From the NCBI RefSeq assembly GCF_024518575.1, contig NZ_JANIHG010000014.1, positions 1 through 37,679 on the forward strand: DNA of 37,679 nt. Direction: 5' to 3'. Under the pieces are notes generated by a model that saw only the letters and a list, made by a program, of their open reading frames with translations, was not told the DNA's origin and made no database searches. Positions 26,948 through 35,450 of this stretch are shown here, piece by piece. Source of the DNA: Methanothrix sp. (GTDB lineage: Archaea > Halobacteriota > Methanosarcinia > Methanotrichales > Methanotrichaceae). Positions within the stretch are counted from its first letter, which is position 1. The number at the start of each line of letters is the position of its first letter. The position numbers were made by a program, and so were the translations under genes.

Positions 26948-27318
26948 CATTTTCCCAGAGATCCCTTTATCTCGACCCGGAAGACCTGCTCCTCCTTGGG
27001 CGAATAGACTGAGATGGTGAGATCGACCGGTATCTCTCCAAGCGATACGGTAACAGGAGCATCAGCTATCTTGAGCCCTGAAGAGACCAGCTTGGCCAGA
27101 GACTCCGCAATGCTCGACATCTCTCCGATATCAATGCCAACAGCTCCATTCACTGATACCGATGCGGGCAGAGGCTCACCATCGCTGGATATCCTCACTC
27201 CCAAAGACCCGTCCTTCCCGCTGCCTGTGACCTTAGCGACTATCGGATACCTCTCGAGGCTCTCGTCGCCCTGCAGCCTGGCCTTCGCATCCGCATCGAC
27301 TTTTATGGATACCATCAT
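26947..27318 (-). CDS. Hypothetical protein, 123 aa
   Basis: No recognised family. From MMVSIKVDADAKARLQGDESL the protein is polar and soluble, with alternating hydrophobic residues that suggest beta strands (VSIKVD, PIVAKVTGSGKDGSLGVRIS, ASVSVNGAVGIDIG, VTVSLGEIPVDLTISVYSP), one central helix (SSIAESLAKLVSSG) and a C-terminal strand VFRVEIKG. No signal peptide or cysteine is present. ATG 27318 (followed by ATG 27315) is chosen over 27342 because the TATA box at 27347-27355 would overlap the longer start. A hairpin sits at its end. Confidence 0.65.
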   Translation of the reverse strand: MMVSIKVDADAKARLQGDESLERYPIVAKVTGSGKDGSLGVRISSDGEPLPASVSVNGAVGIDIGEMSSIAESLAKLVSSGLKIADAPVTVSLGEIPVDLTISVYSPKEEQVFRVEIKGSLGK

Positions 27319-27346
27319 ACCACCGCTCTGCTTTATGTGCAATCAA

Positions 27347-27355
27347 TATAAAAGG
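27347..27355 (-). promoter_or_regulatory. TATA box for the 123-aa protein
   Basis: CCTTTTATA on the minus strand, centred ~32 bp before the ATG, predicting a leader of only a few nt. Confidence 0.55.
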
Positions 27356-27433
27356 ATGGCTCGCGAGGATTTCCGGAGGGGCAGTGAGCTGCATATGTGA
27401 GGGCATGAGGCTCGAACAGTCGGTGTTACTGCC

Positions 27434-27454
27434 TGCGCAGCTGGGAACTGCGCA
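27434..27454. other. Perfect inverted repeat downstream of the TOPRIM gene
   Basis: TGCGCAG and CTGCGCA form a 7-bp stem with a 7-nt loop, about 50 nt beyond the stop of the minus-strand TOPRIM gene. It has no T-run; role unknown. Confidence 0.35.
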
Positions 27455-27504
27455 CAGCGGTACACTGGCGTAGAGCCACTCCTCAGCACGATCAATAGTC
27501 ATAA

Positions 27505-27912
27505 CTACAGACCCTGGCTCTCCCGCGCTCTCTCCAGGAATATCCAGAGGCTCTCCACATCCTTTATCTCCTTTCTCACGAGGAGCTTGAGCCGCTTTCT
27601 GATCTCGACATCGACCCTCACTCCAGTGGGGCGGAGGTACTCCTCCATCTTGTGGGCGATCTCCTCCCCACGCGCATCCCAGTCGGTCATCAGCACGATC
27701 TCACTGTATGATCTCGCGGTCTCCTCTGCAAGCTCCAGACACGATCTCTGGGATGACATCAGTATCGGACCCGGAACGCCGATCCTGCGGAGCGCATCCC
27801 TGTCGCGCGGCCCCTCGACGATGACCGCTGCCCCACGCTCCGATGCATCAAGAAGTGCCTCGATCTGCTCCTCGAGCGCCTCGAGATCGTAGCTCCTCCT
27901 GTGCGCTCTCAT
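27505..27912 (-). CDS. TOPRIM-domain protein (UPF0292 type)
   Basis: 135 aa. It is little more than a TOPRIM fold, the metal-dependent domain of primases and topoisomerases: AAVIVEGPRDRDALRRIGV supplies the conserved Glu, and IVLMTDWDARGEEIAHKM supplies the DxD pair. The C-terminus (RKRLKLLVRKEIKDVESLWIFLERA) is helical and basic. ATG 27912 lies 4 nt after the stop of the DUF167 gene, with GGGTGA overlapping that stop as ribosome site, so the two are translationally coupled; ATG 27960 would overlap the previous gene. Probably acts on nucleic acid; substrate unknown. Confidence 0.8.
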   Translation of the reverse strand: MRAHRRSYDLEALEEQIEALLDASERGAAVIVEGPRDRDALRRIGVPGPILMSSQRSCLELAEETARSYSEIVLMTDWDARGEEIAHKMEEYLRPTGVRVDVEIRKRLKLLVRKEIKDVESLWIFLERARESQGL

Positions 27913-27916
27913 CCCT

Positions 27917-28234
27917 TCACCCGAGCGATCTCCTGAGAGCCGCCAGAACAGATCCGGCATCGATGCCCCTCATGAGAACCACCTTCCTGTGACTCCTGTG
28001 GCCGCTCACTATCTCCACTGCGCCCTGCGAGAGCCCAAACGCCCTGGCCAGCTCCTGCAGAAGCTGTCGGTTGGCCCGGCCGTGATCTGCTCTCTCCGTA
28101 AGCCTGATCTCGATGCTGCCCCTCCAGGCGTTGAAGCCCGCTGGAATCACAAGCTCCGACGATCCTGGAAGGACATCGACGTGCAGGACCACGCCATCAG
28201 GATGGCGCTCGACCGCATCATCCAGACTCTTCAC
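27917..28234 (-). CDS. DUF167 / YggU-family protein (UPF0235)
   Basis: 105 aa, the usual length for the family. It shows DGVVLHVDVLPGSSELVIP at the start, GSIEIRLTERADHGRANRQLLQELARAFGL in the middle, and VEIVSGHRSHRKVVLM, all typical of this small alpha/beta fold of unknown function. The frame is open upstream to an ATG at 28321, but the GTG at 28234 is chosen: a TATA box (28257-28265) is centred 27 bp before it, making the gene leaderless, and the upstream residues do not match the family. It is followed at once by the TOPRIM gene. Confidence 0.8.
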   Translation of the reverse strand: MKSLDDAVERHPDGVVLHVDVLPGSSELVIPAGFNAWRGSIEIRLTERADHGRANRQLLQELARAFGLSQGAVEIVSGHRSHRKVVLMRGIDAGSVLAALRRSLG

Positions 28235-28256
28235 GCATGCATATTCGCAGCAGTGC

Positions 28257-28265
28257 GATAAAAAA
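28257..28265 (-). promoter_or_regulatory. TATA box, leaderless promoter of the DUF167-TOPRIM pair
   Basis: TTTTTTATC on the minus strand, centred 27 bp before the GTG at 28234. Confidence 0.55.
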
Positions 28266-28325
28266 CTGCCTCTCAGGACGATCTCGGTCCGGCTTGTTGG
28301 AAAATCAGATATCTTCTGCATTTAG

Positions 28326-28348
28326 TATTAATAAAACTAATATTAATA
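28326..28348. promoter_or_regulatory. AT-rich divergent region with two TATTAATA palindromes
   Basis: TATTAATA occurs at 28326-28333 and again at 28341-28348, 15 bp apart, in a ~60-bp stretch of very low GC between the divergent DUF167 and purH genes. It could be a regulator site, but no regulator is identified. Confidence 0.3.
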
Positions 28349-28402
28349 ACATTAAAAATTACTTATTCTTAAATTAGTATGATGAGCGACCTTCAAGGGC
28401 AA

Positions 28403-28415
28403 CCTTAAAATATTG
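28403..28415 (+). promoter_or_regulatory. TATA box for purH
   Basis: CCTTAAAATATTG is centred ~32 bp before the purH ATG, so the leader should be about 5 nt or less. Confidence 0.5.
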
Positions 28416-28440
28416 CCGCTGCATTGGATGTCAAGGTTCC

Positions 28441-29796
28441 ATGAAGCTCAGGCAAGCCGTGATCCCCGCCGGAGCCTCTGAACGGGCGAAGGAGATAGCA
28501 AAGGATCTGCAGGAGCTGGGCCTGGATATCCTCACCCTTTCAAATCCGGCTTTTTCTGTACCAGATGACTGGTCTGGGAGTCTCCTCATCTACGACGAAT
28601 CTGTGATCTCAAGCTCTAATGGACGATTGCTGATAAGATCTGCCATTCACGGCGGCGGCGCTGTTCTTGAGTGCGCGGACAAAGAGATGTTCGAGGCGAT
28701 CAGGAGAGACCTGGATCTCGCGGATGATGTTAGAAAGCACGCTTCCGCCTCAGCACTTTACAGGTGCATGGCCTTCGACGCCTCCGAGCTCTTCGAGCTC
28801 CAGTCGGAGATGTACTGGCCCAGGTACACCGTCAGCCTCTTCGAGAAGATCCAGGATCTCAGATACGGTGAGAACTGGCACCAGAGGGCAGCACTCTATG
28901 CAAGGCCGGGAGGGCTGGGTCTCTTCAGGGCTGTAAAGCTCAACGGCAAGGAGATGTCCTACAACAACTTTGTGGACGCAGAGACGGTTCTGGAGATGCT
29001 CATAGATCTCTCAGAGTACGATGGGGTTCCGACAAACAGACCGCTCGCTGTCATAGTGAAGCACGCGAACCCATGTGGCGTTGCGTACGGCAGGGATCTC
29101 GAGGAGGCATACAGATGGGCATTCGCCACAGATCCGAAGTCGGCGTTCGGCGGCGTGATCGGATTCAACATGAAGGTCGATCTCGCAACCGCAGAGGCGA
29201 TAGGCGACAGCTTCGTCGAGGTTCTCCTCGCGCCCGGATACGAGCCTGATGCGCTTGAGCTGCTCATGCGCAACAAGCCGAACCGCAGGATACTGGACAT
29301 CGGGAATATGCTCCAGAGAAAGGAGGAGCTGTACAGGGGGCATGCGTTCAGGAGCATATTCGGCGGGATGATGCTCCAGGACTACGACAAAGAGGACATC
29401 CTCGAGTGGAGGGTCGTCACACAGCGCTCTCCGACTCCGGAGGAGAACAGAGCGCTCAGATTCGCCTGGAAGGTCACAAAGTACGTCAAGTCCAACGCGC
29501 TGGTTTACACCACTGCAGACCGGACGATAGGCATAGGCTCAGGCCAGGTCAGCAGGGTCGACTCTGCCAGATTCGGCGCTGAGAAGGCCGAGGAGCACGG
29601 TCTCGATACAAAAGGCACTGTGGCAGCGACCGACTCGTTCTTCCCGTTCCGCGATGGTCTTGACAGGGTTCACGAGGCAGGGGCGACCGCTGTTGTCCAT
29701 CCTGGAGGATCGATACGTGATAAGGAGGTAATCCAGGCGGCTGATGAGCATGGCATGGCCATGGTCTTCACTGGGATGCGCCACTTCAGGCACTGA
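28441..29796 (+). CDS. purH: AICAR formyltransferase (PurH) with degenerate N-terminal domain
   Basis: 451 aa. The C-terminal ~330 residues are the AICAR transformylase domain that formylates AICAR in purine synthesis. Visible hallmarks are the [12 protein letters not shown] entry, [24 protein letters not shown] with the catalytic Lys-His, [36 protein letters not shown] and the C-terminal [10 protein letters not shown]. The N-terminal ~120 residues take the place of the ~200-residue MGS-like IMP cyclohydrolase domain of bacterial PurH, but are short and lack its usual motifs. IMP cyclohydrolase is therefore probably supplied by another protein such as PurO (inference). The 3' end overlaps the start of the NosD-like gene. 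Confidence 0.92.
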   Translation: MKLRQAVIPAGASERAKEIAKDLQELGLDILTLSNPAFSVPDDWSGSLLIYDESVISSSNGRLLIRSAIHGGGAVLECADKEMFEAIRRDLDLADDVRKHASASALYRCMAFDASELFELQSEMYWPRYTVSLFEKIQDLRYGENWHQRAALYARPGGLGLFRAVKLNGKEMSYNNFVDAETVLEMLIDLSEYDGVPTNRPLAVIVKHANPCGVAYGRDLEEAYRWAFATDPKSAFGGVIGFNMKVDLATAEAIGDSFVEVLLAPGYEPDALELLMRNKPNRRILDIGNMLQRKEELYRGHAFRSIFGGMMLQDYDKEDILEWRVVTQRSPTPEENRALRFAWKVTKYVKSNALVYTTADRTIGIGSGQVSRVDSARFGAEKAEEHGLDTKGTVAATDSFFPFRDGLDRVHEAGATAVVHPGGSIRDKEVIQAADEHGMAMVFTGMRHFRH

Positions 29797-31258
29797 GCAG
29801 ATAACTGCTCTCAGGATCGCGATTGTCCTGGCACTTCTCTCATCTCCAGCCCTGGCTGTACAAATTCCTGCTGGCCACGATGTCCAGAGCGCGATAGATT
29901 CGGCCTCACCCGGAGACGTCCTGATCCTGGAAGCGGGGCAGCACAGGCCGTTTGTTGTGGACAGGCCGCTGACGCTCATCGGATACGGCGCCTTCCTGAG
30001 TTCTGATGTCCAGTCTCCGGCGATAACAGTTCGGTCCGACAACGTGCGGATAGAGGGACTCTCGATAGCAGGGGTGAAGCGACCATCTGAGGAGAAGTTC
30101 AAGTACTACATGGAGCGGTACCAGGGCGGCGCTTCAGGAGGAGCATCAGGATTTTCGACCCCGGCGACAGCTTCAGGCCCTCTCCGGCTGGACCTGCCAA
30201 ACGCTGCGGTTCTCGTTTTCGGGAGCAACGTAACTTTTGAGAACATGAGCGTCAGGGACGCTGAGGTGGGGATCTTCGCAGAGGACCTTCACGATCTTTT
30301 TATAGATAATTCCAAATTTCAGAGCTGCAAGACCGGCGTGCTGATTCTCAGATCCTCGAGCGTGAGCATTATCAACTCCGAGCTGATCGGGTGTGAGAAG
30401 GCGGGGCTTAACGCCTCGAACTCCAGATCATTTACAGTTACCGGATGCAGGGCGATAAACAACACACATGCTGGACTCTTCTTCAGAAACTGCGAGGATA
30501 TCGATGTCATTGGTAACACCCTGAGCAGAAACTCAGAGGGGCTGGTCTTCTGGAGCACGAACCACAGCTCTGCAGCGGACAACCGCGCAGATCTGAACTA
30601 CTACGGAATTCTCCTGGCGGACTCGCACAACAACACCATATCCAGAAACATCCTGGTCAACAACAGGAGAAGCGAGATCGTGAGCGGGTTCGGGGTCGGC
30701 ATGAGCATCCAGGCGAACAGCAGCTACAACCTCGTTTTCAAAAACACAGCATCAAACAACTACAACGGACTGGAGATAACTGAGAACTGCCAGAGGAATG
30801 CGCTCTGCGGGAACAACATATCCAGGAACACGCACGGTGTCAGGCTCGACAAGAACTGGAACAATCTGATCTACAGGAACAACTTTGTGGATAACGTGAT
30901 AAGCGGTTATGACAATCAGACGAGGAGCATATGGAACACAACCGTCGGCAACCACTACAGTGACTACAGAGGATCTGATGGAGATGGAGATGGTATAGGC
31001 GATACGCCTTACACCATACCGAAGGGCAGCTCTATGGCCGCGGACTACAGACCGCTTGTAAGGCCGTTCACAGGAGAGATCGATCCAGATGAGATCCTGG
31101 AGGACATAAAGCGATACGCCCGTTATGATCCAGAAGAGGGCAGGACCATCAGGGTCAACGAGAGCGGAGCCGCGATAAGATACCCGGCTCGCAGAGGCCC
31201 TCCGGTCTTCGAGGAGAATGCGGAGATTGAGCGCCCGCCGTTCACGCCTGTGCTGTAA
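29744..31258 (+). CDS. Secreted NosD-like parallel beta-helix protein
   Basis: 504 aa. A hydrophobic signal segment ([19 protein letters not shown], ~22-40) is preceded by a long N-region. ATG 29744 or 29750 are the only convenient starts, both inside the purH 3' end (~50 nt overlap), so the true start is uncertain. The body is a right-handed beta-helix of the CASH/NosD kind: ~22-residue turns such as [29 protein letters not shown] and [17 protein letters not shown], ending with the NosD-like [13 protein letters not shown]. Many sequons suggest surface glycosylation. A charged 60-residue tail follows ([20 protein letters not shown]). Probably a cell-surface protein that binds or processes polysaccharide; not a denitrification gene in this context. 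Confidence 0.8.
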   Translation: MSMAWPWSSLGCATSGTEQITALRIAIVLALLSSPALAVQIPAGHDVQSAIDSASPGDVLILEAGQHRPFVVDRPLTLIGYGAFLSSDVQSPAITVRSDNVRIEGLSIAGVKRPSEEKFKYYMERYQGGASGGASGFSTPATASGPLRLDLPNAAVLVFGSNVTFENMSVRDAEVGIFAEDLHDLFIDNSKFQSCKTGVLILRSSSVSIINSELIGCEKAGLNASNSRSFTVTGCRAINNTHAGLFFRNCEDIDVIGNTLSRNSEGLVFWSTNHSSAADNRADLNYYGILLADSHNNTISRNILVNNRRSEIVSGFGVGMSIQANSSYNLVFKNTASNNYNGLEITENCQRNALCGNNISRNTHGVRLDKNWNNLIYRNNFVDNVISGYDNQTRSIWNTTVGNHYSDYRGSDGDGDGIGDTPYTIPKGSSMAADYRPLVRPFTGEIDPDEILEDIKRYARYDPEEGRTIRVNESGAAIRYPARRGPPVFEENAEIERPPFTPVL

Positions 31259-31624
31259 ATCCGATCTCGGCTATCCAGATTGCCTTCTCATTGAGAGCCC
31301 AACAGCAAGAGATCTCTCGTGTGATTTAACGGTGGTGAACTCTGGTTGTCGCCGCTCAGCGATCCGCGCTCACGACCGGTTATGGGTTGTTTAGCGGTAA
31401 AAACCCTGCATGCGACGCAGAGGCGTGCCAAAAGGATGAAAGATTCAAGGTTGTTTTGTCCAGAAATGACCCGACACAGGAGTTTAACTCTCCATGTCAT
31501 GCTTTCATGGTAATCAACAGCATTTGGGCATCATTCATCAGGAACTATGCCACTGGACGGCCATTCCTGAGAGAGAATTCGATAAATTGAGTCCCAAGAC
31601 CGATTTTTAGCGAAAATGCCCTCT
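31259..31624. other. Gap between NosD-like gene and DUF373, no supported gene
   Basis: The stretch holds only short frames, e.g. 67 codons at 31387-31590 on the plus strand, with no ribosome site, promoter or recognisable residues. I see no repeat or clear terminator. Confidence 0.35.
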
Positions 31625-32749
31625 TCAGCACTTCGTCTTCACACCTTCCTTTATCAGATCTCCGCCAGCTCCGTTCCTCTTGGCTATGTAGCTCTTGAGC
31701 TTTATCCCCAGGAGAGCTGTGCCCATGGCCCCCATTGCGCATACCGCAAAGTACTGGATCGAGCTGAGAGGGGACATGCTGAAGTCCGGGGTGAAGTTCG
31801 CGAGTATCACTATGCTCGCGCCCCAGAATATGAGACCTGTTGCGAAGAGGAAGAAGGGATACGAGTATGTTCTCGGATCCTTTATGCCCTCCAGGTGCAT
31901 GTCTATGAGCTTCCCCACGTTGGCGCAGATGCCTGCTGCGACGTACCACCAGACGCTGGCGTTTATGAAGAGCATCAGAAGCGTGAGATAGCCATACCAT
32001 ATCGGTCCTTTGTATGAGTACCACACGTTAGCTATGCCCTGGATCGTGGCTATTATTATCAGCATCCCAGCAAGCATGTATGTGACGAAGGATATCTTTC
32101 CAGCGTACAGCGATCCCCTCAGCGTCTTCTTCGTCTCGTCCAGGAAATCGTCCAGGCCGAGGCCTCTGAAGAGAAGATAGAGCCCGACAGAGCCTGTTAT
32201 GGCTATGATCGCTCCGTTCGGATAGTTCAGCAGGTAGAATATGGAGAACATCAGCAGCGCCAGGCCGGGTGGGATGAATATCGTGTGGCTTATCTTCGGG
32301 TCTGTGAAGACCTGCTTCAGCAGATAGTACGTGCTCTCGATGCTCGGATTCTGCTTCACCAGTATACGCCTTACGCCGTCGACCTTTATCCTGGACTGTA
32401 TGATCGGAAGTATCGCCTCATCCTCAGCGCCGTCAGATACAACAATGACAGACTTCGGGTCCAGGCGCTCGATGAGCTGCTCGAGCTGCTCTGCAAGCTT
32501 TCTGTCCGCGCTGAGCCCGACCTTCTCGTCGCCGGTTATCGTCGCTATCTCAACAGATCTCTCGGCTGCCATCTCATCGTAGATCTTCAGCCCGCCGAAG
32601 ATCGTGTTGGTGTCGGACTCCTCCGGATCGGCAAGCCCGAGAGCAAGAGCCGCGTTCAGGTTCTCCTCCCTTCCCACCACGGGGCTCTTGATGCCGGCCT
32701 TCCGACCCAGATCGTCATCGCGGTCGATGCAGAGCACCAGTACGTCCAT
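31625..32749 (-). CDS. DUF373-family membrane protein
   Basis: 374 aa. The N-terminal ~170 residues are soluble and begin MDVLVLCIDRDDDLGRKAG, the family signature, with VIVVSDGAEDEAILPII later. The rest holds about six membrane helices (IFIPPGLALLMFSIFYLL, IAITGSVGLYLLFRG, YMLAGMLIIIATIQGIANV, YLTLLMLFINASVWWYVAAGI, FFLFATGLIFWGASIVIL, IQYFAVCAMGAMGTALLGI). This archaeal family has no assigned function. A TATA box centred ~30 bp upstream makes the transcript nearly leaderless. It is divergent from pstC; whether the two are linked functionally is unknown. Confidence 0.92.
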   Translation of the reverse strand: MDVLVLCIDRDDDLGRKAGIKSPVVGREENLNAALALGLADPEESDTNTIFGGLKIYDEMAAERSVEIATITGDEKVGLSADRKLAEQLEQLIERLDPKSVIVVSDGAEDEAILPIIQSRIKVDGVRRILVKQNPSIESTYYLLKQVFTDPKISHTIFIPPGLALLMFSIFYLLNYPNGAIIAITGSVGLYLLFRGLGLDDFLDETKKTLRGSLYAGKISFVTYMLAGMLIIIATIQGIANVWYSYKGPIWYGYLTLLMLFINASVWWYVAAGICANVGKLIDMHLEGIKDPRTYSYPFFLFATGLIFWGASIVILANFTPDFSMSPLSSIQYFAVCAMGAMGTALLGIKLKSYIAKRNGAGGDLIKEGVKTKC

Positions 32750-32773
32750 GATTCCACGTTGGGTAGAAATCTA

Positions 32774-32784
32774 CTTAAATTATT
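32774..32784 (-). promoter_or_regulatory. TATA box for DUF373 gene
   Basis: ATAATTTAAG-type box on the minus strand, centred about 30 bp before the ATG at 32749. Confidence 0.5.
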
Positions 32785-32910
32785 CTATGTTCTGTGTGCG
32801 AGCTGTAGCATCACATTCAGCAGATCTCCCATCATCGTGATGAATGCTGAGCGCTTGAGGCGCTATACGTCCATCTGTCTCGCTAACATCTGATCCGGAA
32901 TGCCATTCAT

Positions 32911-32927
32911 CTATATACTGAATATAG
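32911..32927. promoter_or_regulatory. Palindrome upstream of pstC, candidate operator
   Basis: CTATAT-ACTGA-ATATAG is a perfect 6-bp inverted repeat. It is ~40 bp before the pstC start and 7 bp before a TATA-like box (TCTTTATTC, 32934-32942), and itself contains a TATA-like sequence. Confidence 0.45.
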
Positions 32928-32933
32928 ACAAGG

Positions 32934-32942
32934 TCTTTATTC
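32934..32942 (+). promoter_or_regulatory. TATA box for pstC
   Basis: TCTTTATTC is centred 28 bp before the ATG at 32966, which would make pstC leaderless. Confidence 0.4.
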
Positions 32943-32965
32943 TGCACAATGATTTCTGGGATTGT

Positions 32966-33871
32966 ATGAGCGTCTTGCCTCCTGCTCTGAGACGACTGCC
33001 GGAGAGGATCATAGAGTCAGTGCTCCTGATCACAGCAGTGACTTCCATCGTCCTCATGATTCTCATTTTCTCATACCTCATACGGGAGAGCTTGCCTGCG
33101 ATCTATGAGGTTGGGGTGCTGAACCTTGTACTGGGCGAGAAGTGGCACTCCGCCGGAAACATCTTCGGTATGCGCCCGCTGATAGTCAACACGCTCCTGG
33201 TCGCGGTTCTTGCTCTTGCGATAAACATGGCGGTGGGCATACCCCTTGCAATATATCTCGCAGAGCTCTCCGGACCCAGGAGCAGAGCTGTGCTGAAGCC
33301 GACTATGGAGCTGCTCGCAGGGGTGCCATCGATCGTGTACGGATTTCTCGGCGTCATAATTCTCGTGCCGTACCTGGGGAACACCTTCGATATGCTCACA
33401 GGCAGATCGATACTTGCCGGCGCAATACTTCTTGGGATAATGTTCATACCATCCATAACGACCATATGCGAGGATGCGCTGAGGGCGGTGCCGACCGAGT
33501 TCAAGGAGGGCTCGATGGCTCTCGGAGCGACGAGATGGCAGACTATACGACATGTTGTGCTTCCAGCTGCCTCGTCCGGCATAACAGCAGCCGTGCTTCT
33601 GAACATAGGCAACATCATCGGCGAGACCATGGCTGTGCTGCTGGTGGTTGGAAACATCGCCAGGATACCCACACCGATATACGATGTCTTCGATCGTGGC
33701 GCGACTTTCACCTCTGTCATAGCCGGGGAGATGGGCGAGGTGGCACACGGCTCCCTGCACTACCACGCGCTCTTCGCTGTGGGGCTGATGCTTCTCATAA
33801 TAGTATCGATACTGAGCATGATAGGGGATCTAGCTCGCGAGCGCATCAGGAGGAGGTTCGGTGGCTACTGA
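32966..33871 (+). CDS. pstC: Phosphate ABC transporter permease PstC
   Basis: 301 aa, six predicted membrane helices, starting MSVLPPALRRLPERIIESVLL. The ABC-permease signature is EDALRAVPTEFKEGSMALGATRWQTIRHVVLP, the EAA-like loop that contacts the ATPase; ELLAGVPSIVYGFLGV and NIGNIIGETMAVLLV are typical PstC stretches. ATG 32966 is chosen over 32900 by TATA spacing and family length. It overlaps pstA by 11 nt. No pstS, pstB or phoU is in the window, so the binding protein and ATPase must be encoded elsewhere. Confidence 0.93.
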   Translation: MSVLPPALRRLPERIIESVLLITAVTSIVLMILIFSYLIRESLPAIYEVGVLNLVLGEKWHSAGNIFGMRPLIVNTLLVAVLALAINMAVGIPLAIYLAELSGPRSRAVLKPTMELLAGVPSIVYGFLGVIILVPYLGNTFDMLTGRSILAGAILLGIMFIPSITTICEDALRAVPTEFKEGSMALGATRWQTIRHVVLPAASSGITAAVLLNIGNIIGETMAVLLVVGNIARIPTPIYDVFDRGATFTSVIAGEMGEVAHGSLHYHALFAVGLMLLIIVSILSMIGDLARERIRRRFGGY

Positions 33872-35090
33872 TAAAAGATCAGAAGCGCTCACAGCTGCAG
33901 GCGCTATTCTGCTTCTCTCATCGCTGATCGCACTTCTAATACAGCCACCGCTTCAGATTCTGCTGTTGCTCTGGAGATCTCTTCTGGCGGTTGTGGCGCT
34001 CATCCTAATTTTGCAGGCCCTCAGGCTGAACACCAGAAATGCGGCGGTCGTGTACCTCGATGCCCTGATCGTCATCGCTGCGGAGATCTTTCTCCTCATT
34101 TCACCTCCTGATCTCCTCATCAGCCCATCGAACCTGGGGGCCTCGTTCAGCTACAGGCTTCTTGCGCCCTCAGCTGCATTCATCGCGGGCGTTTTGATAC
34201 TAAAAGACGCAATAAACATGCTCTACGGGTTTGGCGCAAAGGCGAGAGAGGTTCTGGCATTCACGCTTATCAGAGGCTCGGCGGTGCTGGCCGTTCTGAT
34301 ACTCGGTGGCATATTCTCAGTGATCCTGTACAACGGCATTGGCGCCATAAGCGTCGAGTTTCTGACAGAGCCTCACAGAAACCTCGGGCAGGAGGGCGGA
34401 ATTGTGACGTGCATCGAGGGCACGATGTGGCTTGTACTCGGCGCCATGCTGGTATCAGCTCCGCTCGGCATAGGCGCGGGAATATACCTGAACGAGTACT
34501 CGAGGAGCCACACGCTCAACCGCATGATCACGATATCTATAAGCTGTCTCAACGGGGTGCCGTCTGTGGTATACGGTCTTTTCGGGCTCGCATTTCTCGT
34601 CTCCACGGTCGGAATATCCCTGCTTGCGGGATCTGTGATCCTGGGGCTAATGAACCTGCCCACGATAATTCTGACAACACAGGAGGCGCTGAGAGCTGTC
34701 CCCGACTCGCTGCGGGAGGGTAGCGTGGCTCTGGGGGCCACAAAGTGGCAGACGATACTGAGGATAGTCATTCCATCAGCGCTTCCCGGCATACTCACAG
34801 GTTTGATAATAGGCGTGTCTAGGGCCGCTGGAGAGACCGCGCCGATCATGTGGACCGCTGTGACCTTCACACCAGTGTATGTAAATAAGGCATACGGTAT
34901 TGTTCCGGATGTGTATCAGCCAGTGAACAACCTGTGCTACCATCTTCTACAGCTGATATACTTCCTCGGTGCGTGGGATGTCGAGAAAAGGGCCTGGGGC
35001 ACTGCTCTGGTTCTCATGGGCCTGGTGCTGGCAATGAACTCCCTGGCGATAATTGTAAGAAACCACTACAGAAAGAAGATAAGATGGTAG
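33861..35090 (+). CDS. pstA: Phosphate ABC transporter permease PstA with N-terminal extension
   Basis: 409 aa, longer than the usual ~280-300. Residues ~1-125 add four hydrophobic helices (e.g. LTAAGAILLLSSLIALLI, LLAVVALILILQAL, ALIVIAAEIFLLI, AAFIAGVLILKDAINML) before the normal PstA core, which starts near FTLIRGSAVLAVLILGGIF. The EAA loop is QEALRAVPDSLREGSVALGATKWQTILRIVIP, and SRAAGETAPIMWTAV is a PstA hallmark. The GTG start at 33861 is preceded by GGAGGAGGT and overlaps pstC, so the two are translationally coupled. The extension's role is unknown. Confidence 0.92.
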   Translation: MATDKRSEALTAAGAILLLSSLIALLIQPPLQILLLLWRSLLAVVALILILQALRLNTRNAAVVYLDALIVIAAEIFLLISPPDLLISPSNLGASFSYRLLAPSAAFIAGVLILKDAINMLYGFGAKAREVLAFTLIRGSAVLAVLILGGIFSVILYNGIGAISVEFLTEPHRNLGQEGGIVTCIEGTMWLVLGAMLVSAPLGIGAGIYLNEYSRSHTLNRMITISISCLNGVPSVVYGLFGLAFLVSTVGISLLAGSVILGLMNLPTIILTTQEALRAVPDSLREGSVALGATKWQTILRIVIPSALPGILTGLIIGVSRAAGETAPIMWTAVTFTPVYVNKAYGIVPDVYQPVNNLCYHLLQLIYFLGAWDVEKRAWGTALVLMGLVLAMNSLAIIVRNHYRKKIRW

Positions 35091-35450
35091 GCGCTGCAGC
35101 CCTGATATACCCCGGTTCTCCCTGCTCAGAGCGATGCTGCGCCCATCACGGCGCGCACAACTTTGACCTCCGAGCCTCGCCGGATGCGTGCCAGGCGAAA
35201 AACGCTCTCGAGGAGCAAAGTCCTGGCCGTTCCCGTCAGAGCCGCAGCAAAAAGTAATTGTAGTTATTAATACTTATAGATTTTGGTCGGGAGGTCGGAC
35301 CTCTGCGCCCCCAGAGAATGCTGCAGGTTGGTCATGTGCCCAGGGCCTGTTGAGTTTGGTTGCGTGCGGTATCGTGGGATATAGCGGGCTTTATGCCATT
35401 GAATGCAGATCCCTGGCCGATCGTCGGTTATTCGAGCACATGCACCACAT
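35091..35450. other. Gap between pstA and feoB, candidate promoter without a gene
   Basis: A TATA-like TATTAATACTTATAG (35266-35280) on the plus strand is followed by the palindrome GAGGTC-G-GACCTC (35291-35303) and by CTCTG-CGCCCC-CAGAG, a possible stem-loop. No reading frame with a ribosome site follows, so a small RNA is possible but unproven. A frame across 35188-35532 is rejected because it runs into feoB antisense. Confidence 0.3.

Noticed and set aside
28379-28440. C-box-like ATGATGA as part of a C/D-box guide RNA
   Set aside because: No matching D box (CTGA) at suitable distance; the sequence is better explained as the purH promoter region.
31387-31590. 67-codon plus frame in the gap before DUF373
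   Set aside because: No initiation signals and no similarity recognised.
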